Part shown: positions 1 to 10,796 of the stretch, piece by piece
Numbering within the stretch: position 1 is the stretch's first letter
How the letters are laid out: every line of letters begins with the position of its first letter
NCBI GenBank assembly: GCA_003245575.1
Contig: QKCR01000022.1
Span: forward strand, 1 to 64,000
DNA: 64,000 bases
Direction: 5' to 3'
Origin: Alphaproteobacteria bacterium
GTDB taxonomy: Bacteria > Pseudomonadota > Alphaproteobacteria > Micavibrionales > Micavibrionaceae
Translations under genes and position numbers: made by a program
Notes under the pieces: generated by a model
What the model was told of the DNA's origin: nothing
Seen by the model: only the letters and a program-made list of their open reading frames with translations
The model's database searches: none

Positions 1-53
1 AAAAATTCCCTTTTCTTTCAAGTGGTTATAATTGTAACAGAGCGCAATAGAGC

Positions 54-80
54 GTGATTTGTCGTTACGCAGCAAATCAC
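54..80. repeat. Inverted repeat upstream of lpxC
   Basis: Perfect 8-bp arms GTGATTTG (54-61) and CAAATCAC (73-80) are separated by 11 nt. There is no T-tract, so it is not a standard intrinsic terminator. It could be a leader hairpin or an operator for lpxC, or the 3' hairpin of an off-window gene. Confidence 0.4.
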
Positions 81-126
81 CTAAATTCCGAGTGTATTAA
101 TCCGTTCAGGAGATTCGTTTTTTAAT

Positions 127-1059
127 ATGCAACATACTGTTCACTCTATTGTCACTCTCTCGGGAATCGGTTTGCACTCCGGTGCAGAGACTGTTCTTAA
201 GATTAAGCCTGCGGCTGTTTCTAGCGGCTTGCGGTTTGTTCGTGTCGACGTTGCTGATAAAAATAATGTCATTCCTGCGCGATGGGATCATGTTGTCGAT
301 ACACGTCTGTGTACGGTTGTTGCCAATCAGGATGGTGTGAGTGTCGGGACAATCGAACATTTGATGGCTGCGCTTTCTGCTTGTGGTGTTGATAATGCTG
401 ATATTGAGCTTGATGGACCAGAAGTCCCGATTATGGACGGGTCTTCCGAACCTTTTATTGAAGCTATTCTTGCTGTTGGCCTTAAAACCCAAACGGCTGC
501 ACGTCGCGGAATCAAGATTTTGAAGGAAGTGACTGTTCGTGATGGGGATAAAGTTGCAACCCTGAAACCAGGTATCGGCTCACGTTACAAAATTGAAATT
601 GATTTTCCTCATAAAGAAATCGGACGTCAGGCTGCTGAAGTGGATATGTTCGCGGATGAGTTCATTGACCGTATTTCTCGTGCACGTACCTTCGGATTTT
701 TGCAGGAAGTGAATGCGTTGCGCGCGATGGGGCTGGCCTTGGGCGGGTCTTTGGAGAATGCAATTGTTCTTGATGCGGATTCAATTATGAACCCTGAGGG
801 GCTGCGGACTCCTGATGAGTTTGCCCGTCATAAGGTTCTGGATGCTGTCGGCGATCTTTATATCGCCGGTGGTCCGATTGTCGGTCAATTTGAAGCCAGT
901 AAACCAGGGCACAACATGAATAACCTGGTGTTGCGTGAATTGTTCTCTCAGCCTGATGCCTGGACATTTGTTGATCTCTATATGGACCATACACCTGAGA
1001 AAGATGCGGAGATTTTTGTGCCGTCTGCTGTGTCCGAGAAACTCTCTGCCAGAGCCTAA
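127..1059 (+). CDS. lpxC: UDP-3-O-acyl-N-acetylglucosamine deacetylase LpxC
   Basis: This is the zinc amidase that catalyses the committed step of lipid A synthesis, deacetylating UDP-3-O-acyl-GlcNAc in the cytoplasm. The 310-aa length is normal for the family. Visible signatures are the N-terminal SGIGLHSG, TIEHLMAAL with the first zinc histidine, LDGPEVPIMDGSS, RTFGF, and the C-terminal FARHKVLDAVGDL, whose H and D complete the zinc site. The ATG at 127 follows an AGGAG at 108-112, at a rather long spacing. In most alphaproteobacteria ftsZ lies directly upstream; here the 126 nt upstream are non-coding and the ftsZ in this window is about 57 kb away. Confidence 0.97.
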   Translation: MQHTVHSIVTLSGIGLHSGAETVLKIKPAAVSSGLRFVRVDVADKNNVIPARWDHVVDTRLCTVVANQDGVSVGTIEHLMAALSACGVDNADIELDGPEVPIMDGSSEPFIEAILAVGLKTQTAARRGIKILKEVTVRDGDKVATLKPGIGSRYKIEIDFPHKEIGRQAAEVDMFADEFIDRISRARTFGFLQEVNALRAMGLALGGSLENAIVLDADSIMNPEGLRTPDEFARHKVLDAVGDLYIAGGPIVGQFEASKPGHNMNNLVLRELFSQPDAWTFVDLYMDHTPEKDAEIFVPSAVSEKLSARA

Positions 1060-1087
1060 TCCGATATGAATGTTTATCTATTAGACC

Positions 1088-1115
1088 GGCCCGTCTTTTG
1101 AGGGGCCTGTTTTTT
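1088..1115 (+). terminator. Intrinsic terminator after lpxC
   Basis: A short stem GGCCC (1088-1092) / GGGCC (1103-1107) is followed by a run of T (1110-1115). It separates lpxC from bamD. Confidence 0.6.
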
Positions 1116-1214
1116 GTCTGTAGAATCAAGGCAAACGTTGTGAAACTCCTTATAAAGGCTCTTGGACTCTCCCGGTCTTGGTGTTAGAAATGGATAAAAT
1201 CAATAGGAAAAACC

Positions 1215-2036
1215 ATGAATCGCACTCTTGTTAGTTTGTTAGCCGTATCGCTTGTTTTGTCTGCGTGTAGTTCTCGCGAAGAAAAGGCCGACCCTTTAAA
1301 GGTTGATCGTCCGGCCGAGGAGATTTTCAAGGAAGCAGAGGCTGCCAATAAAGATGGCCTCTATCAGACTGCTACAACACTTTATTCCGAAGTCGAACGG
1401 CAACATCCTTATTCCGAATACGCAACGCTCTCCCAGATTCGTCAGGCCGAGAGTGCTTACGAGGCATTGAGATATGACGAGGCGATTGCCGCGCTTGATC
1501 GTTTTGTCGAATTGCACCCCGGGCATGAGAAAGTGCCTTATGCGTATTATATGAAAGCTATGTGCTATTACGAGCAAATGACCGATGTGGCGCGGGATCA
1601 GGGCATGACCGAGCAAGCTAAGGAAGCTTTGGAAGTAGTTGTAAACCGTTTTCCGGACAGTAAATATGCGCGGGATGCCCAGTTCAAGCTGGATTTGGTG
1701 ATGGATCACCTTGCCGGTAAGGAAATGGAAATCGGTCGCTATTATATGAAGAAGAAACAATATAATGCCGCGATAAACCGCTTTATGGAGGTTGTCCGGA
1801 ATTACCAGACGACGACCCATACGCCAGAGGCCTTGCATCGTTTGGTCGAGATTTACACGATTTTAGGTTTGCGTGATGAGGCGACGCGTGTTGCGGCTGT
1901 TCTCGGATATAACTATCCGGGCAGCAAGTGGTATCAGGATAGTTATGCGCTTCTTGATCCAAGTCAGCGCGGCAAGTTGGAAGATCAGCGGTCATGGGTT
2001 AGCCGGACGCTCAGTTCCTTGCTTTCTCCAAACTGA
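1215..2036 (+). CDS. bamD: Outer membrane assembly lipoprotein BamD (ComL family)
   Basis: BamD is the essential lipoprotein of the BAM complex that inserts beta-barrel proteins into the outer membrane. The protein opens with a lipoprotein signal whose lipobox LVLSAC puts the lipidated cysteine at residue 18. TPR-type repeats follow, beginning around AEEIFKEAEAANKDGLYQTA and continuing with YSEVERQHPYSEYA and LDRFVELHPGH, as in the family. The 273-aa length is typical. An AGGA at 1204-1207 precedes the ATG. It sits between lpxC and recN, the conserved alphaproteobacterial order. Confidence 0.95.
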   Translation: MNRTLVSLLAVSLVLSACSSREEKADPLKVDRPAEEIFKEAEAANKDGLYQTATTLYSEVERQHPYSEYATLSQIRQAESAYEALRYDEAIAALDRFVELHPGHEKVPYAYYMKAMCYYEQMTDVARDQGMTEQAKEALEVVVNRFPDSKYARDAQFKLDLVMDHLAGKEMEIGRYYMKKKQYNAAINRFMEVVRNYQTTTHTPEALHRLVEIYTILGLRDEATRVAAVLGYNYPGSKWYQDSYALLDPSQRGKLEDQRSWVSRTLSSLLSPN

Positions 2037-2083
2037 TTGTTATGTTTAAAGGCGTCTTTAGTTTAGTCAGGACCAATTAAGCG

Positions 2084-3760
2084 ATGTTACGGGCGCTCCA
2101 TATCAAGAATGTTGTTTTGATCGAGCATCTTTCATTGGAGTTCTCGCAAGGGCTTTCTACTTTAACGGGAGAGACGGGGGCGGGAAAATCTATCCTGTTG
2201 GATTCTCTTGGACTTGCAATCGGTGCGCGTGCTGATGCCGGATTGGTGCGTCGTGGTACGGATCAGGCCAGTGTTGTTGCGGAATTTGATTTACCGAAAG
2301 ATCATCCTGTCGGAGCTTTGCTTAATGAGCAGGGAATCGACATATCCGGACAAGGCCTGATTTTACGGCGAGTGCTTGGCGCTGATGGCCGAAGCAAGGC
2401 TTTTGTAAATGATGAGCCGGTCAGTGTGAATTTCTTGAAAACAATCGGGGAGTCTTTGGTTGATATTCATGGCCAATTTGAAACCTATGGCCTCCTAAAT
2501 CCAGCTACGCACCGTATCGTATTAGATCAATATTCAGGAAATAGTTCTTTATTATCAGATGTTTCCGCGTTGTATTTGTTGTGGCGCGAGTCGAGTCAGG
2601 CTGTTGTTGAATTGGAAGAACGCGCGGCGCGCGCGGCCGAAAACGAGCAGTATTTTAGGGATTGTGTCGATGAATTAGAGGAGCTTTCTCCTGTTGAAGG
2701 GGAGGAAGAAGAGCTTGTTGCCCGTAAAAAATCTATCCAAAATCTTGAGGCTTTGAAGGCGTGCTTTGCCTTTGTGCAGGATGCTTTGGGCGGGGAGCAA
2801 GGAGCGGATCTTCAGCTTGGGCAAGCAAGCCGCATGCTAGAGCGTCATGCTTCCCAAATCGGCGAGGAGGATGTTGCGCGTTTGGTCGGAATTCTGGATC
2901 GTGCGTCGTCTGATATTCAGGAAGCTTGTCGTGATCTGGATGGAATGATTTCTCGTCTTGATCCGGATGGTCTGAATTTGGAAGAGATTGAGGATCGTCT
3001 TTATGCATTGCGTGCACTGGCACGTAAGCATCATTGTTCCGTTGAAGACTTACCGCGGTTGGCTAGCGAATTGAAAGACAAGATTCTTTTGCTGGATCAG
3101 GGGGCGGATTTGCTTTTGGCTGCGCGTCAGAAAGAGGCGCAAGACAAGGAAAAATATAGGGTTGCGGCGATGAAGCTTCATGAAGTTCGCAAGAAGGTCG
3201 GGCAACGTCTTGATAAAATTATCAATTCAGAATTAAAACCTCTCAAATTAGACAAATCAGTGTTTGAAACTTCTGTCGAACTGTGTCATCCTGAAAATGC
3301 ATGGGGAGTTCAGGGCTTTGACGAAGTTCGGTTTCTGGTCGCAACCAACGCAACATCTGATACGGTTCCGGAATTGGGACCTCTCAACAAAATTGCTTCG
3401 GGTGGGGAGATGGCGCGCTTTATGCTCGCTCTCAAGGTCGTACTGGCCGACTCCGCCCAATACCCCGGCGTCTTTGTTTTTGACGAGATTGATACGGGAA
3501 TCGGCGGGGCAACAGCCAACGCCGTCGGGGAACGTTTGGCAAAATTGGCTACGAGGCATCAGGTGTTGGTTGTGACTCATTCACCACAGGTTGCAGCCCA
3601 GGCAAACCATCATTGGATGGTTTCCAAACGCGGGGGCGCTACATTAATTACTCCGTTATTAGGTCAAGCCAGACAAGAAGAGATTGCGCGAATGCTATCG
3701 GGAGCCGAAATTTCACAGGAAGCCAGAGCAGCTGCAGCGCGATTGTTGGATACGGGTTAG
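2084..3760 (+). CDS. recN: DNA repair protein RecN
   Basis: RecN is an SMC-like ATPase acting in double-strand-break repair. The N-terminal Walker A GETGAGKS is at residues 29-36. A long middle section rich in Glu, Lys and Leu forms the coiled coil. The C-terminal half carries the ABC signature ASGGEMARF and the Walker B strand VFVFDEIDTGIGG, followed by the H-loop region VVTHSPQVA. The 558-aa length is normal. AGGA at 2069-2072 precedes the ATG. It lies 47 nt after bamD, consistent with co-transcription. Confidence 0.97.
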   Translation: MLRALHIKNVVLIEHLSLEFSQGLSTLTGETGAGKSILLDSLGLAIGARADAGLVRRGTDQASVVAEFDLPKDHPVGALLNEQGIDISGQGLILRRVLGADGRSKAFVNDEPVSVNFLKTIGESLVDIHGQFETYGLLNPATHRIVLDQYSGNSSLLSDVSALYLLWRESSQAVVELEERAARAAENEQYFRDCVDELEELSPVEGEEEELVARKKSIQNLEALKACFAFVQDALGGEQGADLQLGQASRMLERHASQIGEEDVARLVGILDRASSDIQEACRDLDGMISRLDPDGLNLEEIEDRLYALRALARKHHCSVEDLPRLASELKDKILLLDQGADLLLAARQKEAQDKEKYRVAAMKLHEVRKKVGQRLDKIINSELKPLKLDKSVFETSVELCHPENAWGVQGFDEVRFLVATNATSDTVPELGPLNKIASGGEMARFMLALKVVLADSAQYPGVFVFDEIDTGIGGATANAVGERLAKLATRHQVLVVTHSPQVAAQANHHWMVSKRGGATLITPLLGQARQEEIARMLSGAEISQEARAAAARLLDTG

Positions 3761-3797
3761 GACGCTGTTAATAAAAAAAAGTTAAAATTGGGTCATC

Positions 3798-5048
3798 ATG
3801 AGACAATTAGAACAAGGATTCGCCGGAGTAGGAGCTGGCTCTAGTAAGACCCAAAACACGAGCGGTTTTATCGCTGTCGGTGAAGGACACGAACTTCACT
3901 ATATTCGATCCGGAAAACAGGGCGGAATCCCAATGATTGTCTGTCATGGCGGGCCTGGGGCTTGGCTGGACGAAGCTTATAAAGATCTCCTGAATTCTAC
4001 AGAATTTGATGTCATTATCTATTCCCAACGCGGATGCGGGTTGTCGCGCCGCCGCAATGAGCCACTTCGTCCCGATACTCAAAATGTTGAAGATTTAGAG
4101 AGATATTATGTTGAACGCGCTCTTTATGTGAGCGAAGGCAACGAATTGAGCCACCAAATTCATGATATTGAAGTTCTGCGTCAGCATTTCTTTAGAGAGC
4201 AAAAAGTTCATGTCTTTGGCGGATCATGGGGCGGCGCTTTGGCGATGCTTTACGGAATTCATTATCCCGAAAAGACCGAGAATCTCATTCTGCGTTGTAC
4301 ATCCTTGACCGAATTATGCGGCGCGATGAATCCGATTGATGAGGCGGAAACGGTTTCCCAACGCCTTCATAATCCGTGCTTTATGCGCATGGAAAACACA
4401 ATCAAAGCTTTGGTTGGTGAGGATGCTTACCAGCCTTCGGAGTTGTTCTTGCATCTTTATCAAGGGCTTTATGACGCGCAGCCTGACGGGCGTGTTTGGT
4501 CAGATCATGAAAAATGTGACGCTGCAATTAGCTGGCGCATTTGGAACAAGAGTTTGCAGTACACACGCATTAGTGAAAGCGAAGCTGAGGCCGCTATTCG
4601 TTCCGATATTGAACAGAATGTTAAATTCGGATTTTTGTTCAGCAAATTATTGTTGGGCTATCCGCAATATGGTCGTCCTTATTTTAAAGAAACATTACCT
4701 GAATTTTTCAGTCACTCTGATGCGCATGTTATGATTGTTCACGGCACGGATGATAAAATCTGTCCGATTCAGAATGCCTATGATGTATTCGAGTGGTGTT
4801 CTGCGGAGCAGGCGCCGATGGTGTTACAGTCCGGAACACCTGTGTTCAATTCCGATCGTCGGGTTGTGTTGCTTCCTGTGAACTCAGGCCATGCTGATGA
4901 TGATTCAGGTATGTGGTCTGCTTTGTCCAGAATGGTCGAATACGCGGAAGCTGTGGCCTTGTCTTCCAGAGATGAGCAAAATGAAGCGGATGCCGACGTG
5001 GGGCTTCAGGCGCGACCTGCCGCAACGCGCATTTTACAGCCTGCCTAG
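3798..5048 (+). CDS. Proline iminopeptidase-like alpha/beta hydrolase, copy 1
   Basis: This is a cytoplasmic-looking serine hydrolase of peptidase family S33. Visible motifs are the oxyanion loop HGGPGAW, the nucleophile elbow GGSWGG, the acid region HGTDDKICP and the C-terminal histidine in NSGHADD. The family motif DQRGCGRS reads SQRGCGLS, so its first Asp is replaced. At 416 aa it is longer than typical proline iminopeptidases (about 310-330), with an extended C-terminal tail. No convincing Shine-Dalgarno precedes the ATG. The next gene is a clear paralogue (shared ELCG-MNP and W-WN-SLQY motifs), so the pair looks like a tandem duplication. The substrate is unknown; prolyl aminopeptidase activity is inference from the family. 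Confidence 0.8.
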   Translation: MRQLEQGFAGVGAGSSKTQNTSGFIAVGEGHELHYIRSGKQGGIPMIVCHGGPGAWLDEAYKDLLNSTEFDVIIYSQRGCGLSRRRNEPLRPDTQNVEDLERYYVERALYVSEGNELSHQIHDIEVLRQHFFREQKVHVFGGSWGGALAMLYGIHYPEKTENLILRCTSLTELCGAMNPIDEAETVSQRLHNPCFMRMENTIKALVGEDAYQPSELFLHLYQGLYDAQPDGRVWSDHEKCDAAISWRIWNKSLQYTRISESEAEAAIRSDIEQNVKFGFLFSKLLLGYPQYGRPYFKETLPEFFSHSDAHVMIVHGTDDKICPIQNAYDVFEWCSAEQAPMVLQSGTPVFNSDRRVVLLPVNSGHADDDSGMWSALSRMVEYAEAVALSSRDEQNEADADVGLQARPAATRILQPA

Positions 5049-5080
5049 AACGGTTGATCCCTTAAATCCCTACTTGCTTA

Positions 5081-5109
5081 TTGACATAATCTATGATTGT
5101 GTTTAGATT
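5081..5109 (+). promoter_or_regulatory. Sigma70-type promoter, apparently giving a leaderless mRNA
   Basis: A -35 TTGACA (5081-5086) and a -10 TAGATT (5104-5109) are separated by exactly 17 nt. The downstream ATG is at 5115, so the expected transcription start falls on or beside the start codon. No Shine-Dalgarno is present, which fits leaderless translation. Confidence 0.6.
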
Positions 5110-5114
5110 TCCTT

Positions 5115-6473
5115 ATGTCTGATAAACCGCAAGTACATGGGGCTTTTGATAAAGCGCAGAGCCAGGTTCATCCCGTTCCTTCGGGAGAGACTGTTTTTGT
5201 GACGGCGCGGGACGGGTATCAGGTTCTGGCCAACGTACGCGGTAATCCCAAAGGCCAGCCGATTATTGTTTTGCACGGCGGACCTGGGGCTGGTCCTTCA
5301 GAGGCTGATGAAAAACTTTTCGATTATTCCAAATTCAAAGTTATAACGATTACGCAGCGTGAATGTATTCAATATCGTGGACTTCGTAATTCCTATCGTG
5401 ATTCTGCGTTGGAAAATTTGCCCGACGACGAGAAGCTGGTGGCGCTTACGCACAAGCTGGATGCCATCCGCAATATTACATTTGATGATTTAATCAATGA
5501 TATTGAAGATGTGCGGCGTCATGTTTTGGGTGAAGATCAAAAAGTCTCGGTCATGGGAAGCTCGTGGGGAGGCCCATTAGCAGCTTTTTATGCGGGACAT
5601 TATCCGGACAAGGTAAAACAGATTGTTGTGCGTGGGACGTCATTGGTTGAGCTTTGCGGGCGCATGAACCCTGCTGATGTCGAGAAGACGACTGAGCAAT
5701 ATGAGAAAAACCCGTTTTTTACCCGCTTTGTAGATCGCTTGCGTTCGGAAGATTTCTTCGGTGAGGATTTTGACCAGAGCGAGATTATGCATCGTCTTTA
5801 CCATGTCATGTTTGATGAAGATGGGCATGGTCAGAGTAAGGTCTGGACTCCGGAACAGAAAAAAGAAGCCGCGATGTTGTGGCGGAGCTGGAATGTCTCT
5901 TTGCAATATAGTTACGGAACCGACGAAGCAGAGATCCAAAAGACAGTTGATAAATTTGTAACCGACGACTGGGGGCATTCTTTCAACTATGCGGGCATGT
6001 TTGCATGGACCCTTGAAACGCAATATCCGTTATGGGCACCAGAGATGGGGGATAAATCCATGTTCCATGCAATGGATATTATCAGAGATCATCATATTCC
6101 TTTTGTAGCTGTGCATGGTATCGGTGATGATATTTGCCCGTTTGATAATGCTGTGCGCCTGGTGGGGCAAATTGATCGGGCTACATGTGAAGAAGATTTT
6201 ATGGTCCGGAATGAGGCGGGGGATGTTGCCGATGTGCGCGGACTTCAATTCGGACAAGGTTTGTTGACGATTTTGCCTGTTTTGGCGGGTCACGCTATGC
6301 ACGGGAATATGATGCCCAAAGCGATGAAGGCTGTTTTGGAACATTTTTCCGGCGATTCTTTGCCGTTACAAACTTTATATCCGGATTTGAATTTGCCACA
6401 GAACCAAAACCAACAGGCGGCGGTGGTTGTTGTGACCCAAGGGACACAAGTGCATATTCCATCCATAAAGTAG
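5115..6473 (+). CDS. Proline iminopeptidase-like alpha/beta hydrolase, copy 2
   Basis: This is the paralogue of the preceding hydrolase. It keeps HGGPGAG, the nucleophile elbow GSSWGG, the acid region HGIGDDICPF and AGHAMHG as the likely catalytic histidine. The family motif DQRGCGRS has degraded to TQRECIQY, suggesting altered substrate binding. The protein ends in a Gln- and Val-rich tail of about 30 residues. I chose ATG 5115 over an in-frame TTG at 5097 because the -10 element covers the TTG region and the ATG sits at the predicted transcription start. The 452-aa length is unusual for the family. The function beyond a hydrolase fold is unknown. Confidence 0.75.
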   Translation: MSDKPQVHGAFDKAQSQVHPVPSGETVFVTARDGYQVLANVRGNPKGQPIIVLHGGPGAGPSEADEKLFDYSKFKVITITQRECIQYRGLRNSYRDSALENLPDDEKLVALTHKLDAIRNITFDDLINDIEDVRRHVLGEDQKVSVMGSSWGGPLAAFYAGHYPDKVKQIVVRGTSLVELCGRMNPADVEKTTEQYEKNPFFTRFVDRLRSEDFFGEDFDQSEIMHRLYHVMFDEDGHGQSKVWTPEQKKEAAMLWRSWNVSLQYSYGTDEAEIQKTVDKFVTDDWGHSFNYAGMFAWTLETQYPLWAPEMGDKSMFHAMDIIRDHHIPFVAVHGIGDDICPFDNAVRLVGQIDRATCEEDFMVRNEAGDVADVRGLQFGQGLLTILPVLAGHAMHGNMMPKAMKAVLEHFSGDSLPLQTLYPDLNLPQNQNQQAAVVVVTQGTQVHIPSIK

Positions 6474-6521
6474 ATGAAATAGCTACTTTATATTCTCTCT
6501 TTTCCTTTATGTGTTTCCTGA

Positions 6522-8615
<2,094 letters not shown>

Positions 8616-8622
8616 CGGAGTT

Positions 8623-8853
8623 CTATTCCGCTTTGATCTCTTTCAATTTTTTAAGGAGAGCTTCCATTTCAGGAGGATAGTCACGACGTTCTACGAAATC
8701 GCCGCCGCCCGAGTTACGGGTCATGGACAATTCAAGAGCGTTTACCAACACATCTGCAATTCTGATGTCTTTTTGTACCAGAGCCAGTTCCAGCGCGAAT
8801 GCAATCCGGTCACTCAAGCGGTGGGCATTCAATGAAATTCCGTCCATATCCAT
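8623..8853 (-). CDS. Small conserved alphaproteobacterial protein, unknown function
   Basis: This is a 76-aa acidic and helical protein with no signal peptide or membrane segment. Its core LSDRIAFALELALVQKDI and the stretch ELSMTRNSGGGDFVERRDYP read as a conserved motif, and I recall similar short proteins in other alphaproteobacteria, without a known role. It is convergent with ligA, with 7 nt between their ends. It lies downstream of the lysophospholipase-like gene on the same strand. I do not assign a function. Confidence 0.65.
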   Translation of the reverse strand: MDMDGISLNAHRLSDRIAFALELALVQKDIRIADVLVNALELSMTRNSGGGDFVERRDYPPEMEALLKKLKEIKAE

Positions 8854-8896
8854 AGTGTCGAGGCTCCGTATTTAGTGTTGGTCTTTTCTGTGGTTT

Positions 8897-9937
8897 TTAA
8901 ACGATAAAGGTTTTGCCGTTTTCAGGCTTATTAAGAACATTATTCTCGATAAAAGTAAAGAAGCGGTCAATAAATGCAGATCTGTATTTATCCTGTTCCA
9001 TCAGAATTTCGTGCTGCGCGCCTTCAATTTCCAATAATTCACATGATTTTATACGGGAAGCTGCACTGCGAATTGCGATATTTGATACTAATTGGTCTTG
9101 TTCTGCGAGGGCAATCAGTGTGGGGGTCTGAATTGTTTCCAGATACCCTTTTTTCTCGATTTTTTTACAGGATTTTACGGCATCTGACAGCCATTTGTTG
9201 GTCGGGCTGCCGATGGTCAGGTGCGCATATTCAGGATGGGTGAAAAAAGCCTTTTGAACGGAGGCACGTTGTTCGTCGCTCGAAAATATACCTTGTAGTC
9301 CCGGGCGGTCCCTATAGTGTTCGGTCCAGTTGCATCCGCCCGGTACATAGGCAGTCGGAAAGAGTTTCAAAAGGGCGAGGGCCGGTGTCGAAATAAGTCC
9401 CGTGAGTTTTTCAATTGTTTTAATTTTGAGCATCGGGGCAGTGATGGCAACAGCTGAGAAGATGTCCTGACCTTTTGTGTTTTTATTATATTCCGCCAGA
9501 TAGCGTAACGCGATGTGACCACCCATAGAATGTGCCAGAAGAATAATCGGAAGGCGCAGATGATTGTTTTCAGGGTCGATTGCTGTTGAGAGGACGATTT
9601 CATCAATAAGTGTATGCAGATCTTTTAGCAATAGATCGAAGCCTGCCGAGTGCCGCTTGTGTGGGTTCTTCAGGTAACGTCCCGAGCCGCCTTGACCCGG
9701 AAGGTCGATAATGACCGGTTTGATGTCCCGTTGTTCCAAATCATTGGCCAGTTCGAAATATTGTTCTCCAAAATCACCTAATCCTCCGAGTATCAACGCC
9801 ACTGCATGATATTTTTTTCTGGAACGGGGAAGTCCGTAGCGGATTTTTATGCCGCTTAACTCACGGAAGCTCCAATCCCAATGTGGTGGAGGCTGGAATC
9901 TGTCTTGAGAAAGGATCGGGTGGGTTGAATCAATCAT
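8897..9937 (-). CDS. Lysophospholipase / monoacylglycerol lipase-like hydrolase
   Basis: This is an alpha/beta hydrolase of the Hydrolase_4 (serine aminopeptidase S33, PldB-like) type. Visible features are the GGLGDFGEQY loop, the IDLPGQGGSGR strand-turn, the nucleophile elbow LAHSMGGHIALRY, the acid in AEQDQLV and the terminal histidine in GAQHEIL. The order matches PldB-type lysophospholipases and the 346-aa length fits. No signal peptide is evident, so a cytoplasmic or membrane-peripheral site is likely. The natural substrate (lysophospholipid or monoacylglycerol) is inference. It is the second gene after chpT on the minus strand, about 17 nt downstream. Confidence 0.8.
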   Translation of the reverse strand: MIDSTHPILSQDRFQPPPHWDWSFRELSGIKIRYGLPRSRKKYHAVALILGGLGDFGEQYFELANDLEQRDIKPVIIDLPGQGGSGRYLKNPHKRHSAGFDLLLKDLHTLIDEIVLSTAIDPENNHLRLPIILLAHSMGGHIALRYLAEYNKNTKGQDIFSAVAITAPMLKIKTIEKLTGLISTPALALLKLFPTAYVPGGCNWTEHYRDRPGLQGIFSSDEQRASVQKAFFTHPEYAHLTIGSPTNKWLSDAVKSCKKIEKKGYLETIQTPTLIALAEQDQLVSNIAIRSAASRIKSCELLEIEGAQHEILMEQDKYRSAFIDRFFTFIENNVLNKPENGKTFIV

Positions 9938-9954
9938 AAGGTTACGCGTGTATG

Positions 9955-10614
9955 TTATTCGGAGGCAGTTTGTTTTAAGGACCAGACAACTTTATTGGGT
10001 TCAGTTGTATGTAGGGTCACGGAAAATCCGTAATTCCGTGCGCTCTCGCCGAGGACGTAAGGATGAACAAGGCGCGGATCAAGGTCGGTGAGCGCTATAG
10101 TTCCTGCCAAGGCGTTTTCGACATTTTCGCGTACGGTTGCGTCAGTTCCTTCTGCGGTGAGGATCAGCTCTTTTCCCGATCCTGCATCCGCAAAGACGGT
10201 TCCGCCCTTTGGCAGACATTCCTGAGCCAGAAGAAGTGCACCCATCAAAACTTTGCACGCGCCTTTTTCTTTCACATCAATTCCGAGCGGTCCGTATGGG
10301 TCCCAGCTTTGGCGGACTTTTCCGTCCATACGGATTAAAGCACCGAAAGCTTTTTGAATATCTTCTGCTTTCAAATTGCCGTCGCGTCCGCCTGCGCCAT
10401 AGGCAATTCGAAAAGCTTGTAGTCTTGCTCCAGCTGACGCAGCCGAGTGGGAGATCAGATCAGTTGCCTGTTTGATGCCGTCAGGGTCTCCGGCCATGTC
10501 TTCCATGAATTCGATGCCGTTATTGATGGCCCCGACAGGAGAAACGAGGTCATGACATATACGTGATGCCAATAATTCCAAGAGCAGGGTGACGTCCTGA
10601 GAAGAGTGATTCAT
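9955..10614 (-). CDS. chpT: Histidine phosphotransferase ChpT
   Basis: ChpT relays phosphate from the CckA kinase to CtrA and CpdR, controlling the alphaproteobacterial cell cycle. The phospho-histidine motif LASRICHDLVSPVGAINNG is near the N-terminus (His21 from the chosen start), followed by the four-helix DHp-like region and a degenerate HATPase-like domain lacking ATP motifs, as the family shows. I chose ATG 10614 because the family starts just before the LLELLASR helix; upstream in-frame ATGs would add 35 unconserved residues. It is divergent from the PodJ-like gene, and cpdR in the same window supports an intact CckA-ChpT-CtrA/CpdR pathway. Confidence 0.9.
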   Translation of the reverse strand: MNHSSQDVTLLLELLASRICHDLVSPVGAINNGIEFMEDMAGDPDGIKQATDLISHSAASAGARLQAFRIAYGAGGRDGNLKAEDIQKAFGALIRMDGKVRQSWDPYGPLGIDVKEKGACKVLMGALLLAQECLPKGGTVFADAGSGKELILTAEGTDATVRENVENALAGTIALTDLDPRLVHPYVLGESARNYGFSVTLHTTEPNKVVWSLKQTASE

Positions 10615-10796
10615 TGTTATGAAAACCTTTTTTGCCGAATGGCTTAAAAAACTGAGTATGGTACGGGCCATAGCTTCGCAGAAAATTGCCGATTTGCCAA
10701 GGGCTGACGCGCTCGGCATGTTTCCTCTGTGGAAAATTCAGGAGAGGGTGCAGGTTTTTCTTGGCGGGATTATACAAAATGATTATGGTGAGCGTC

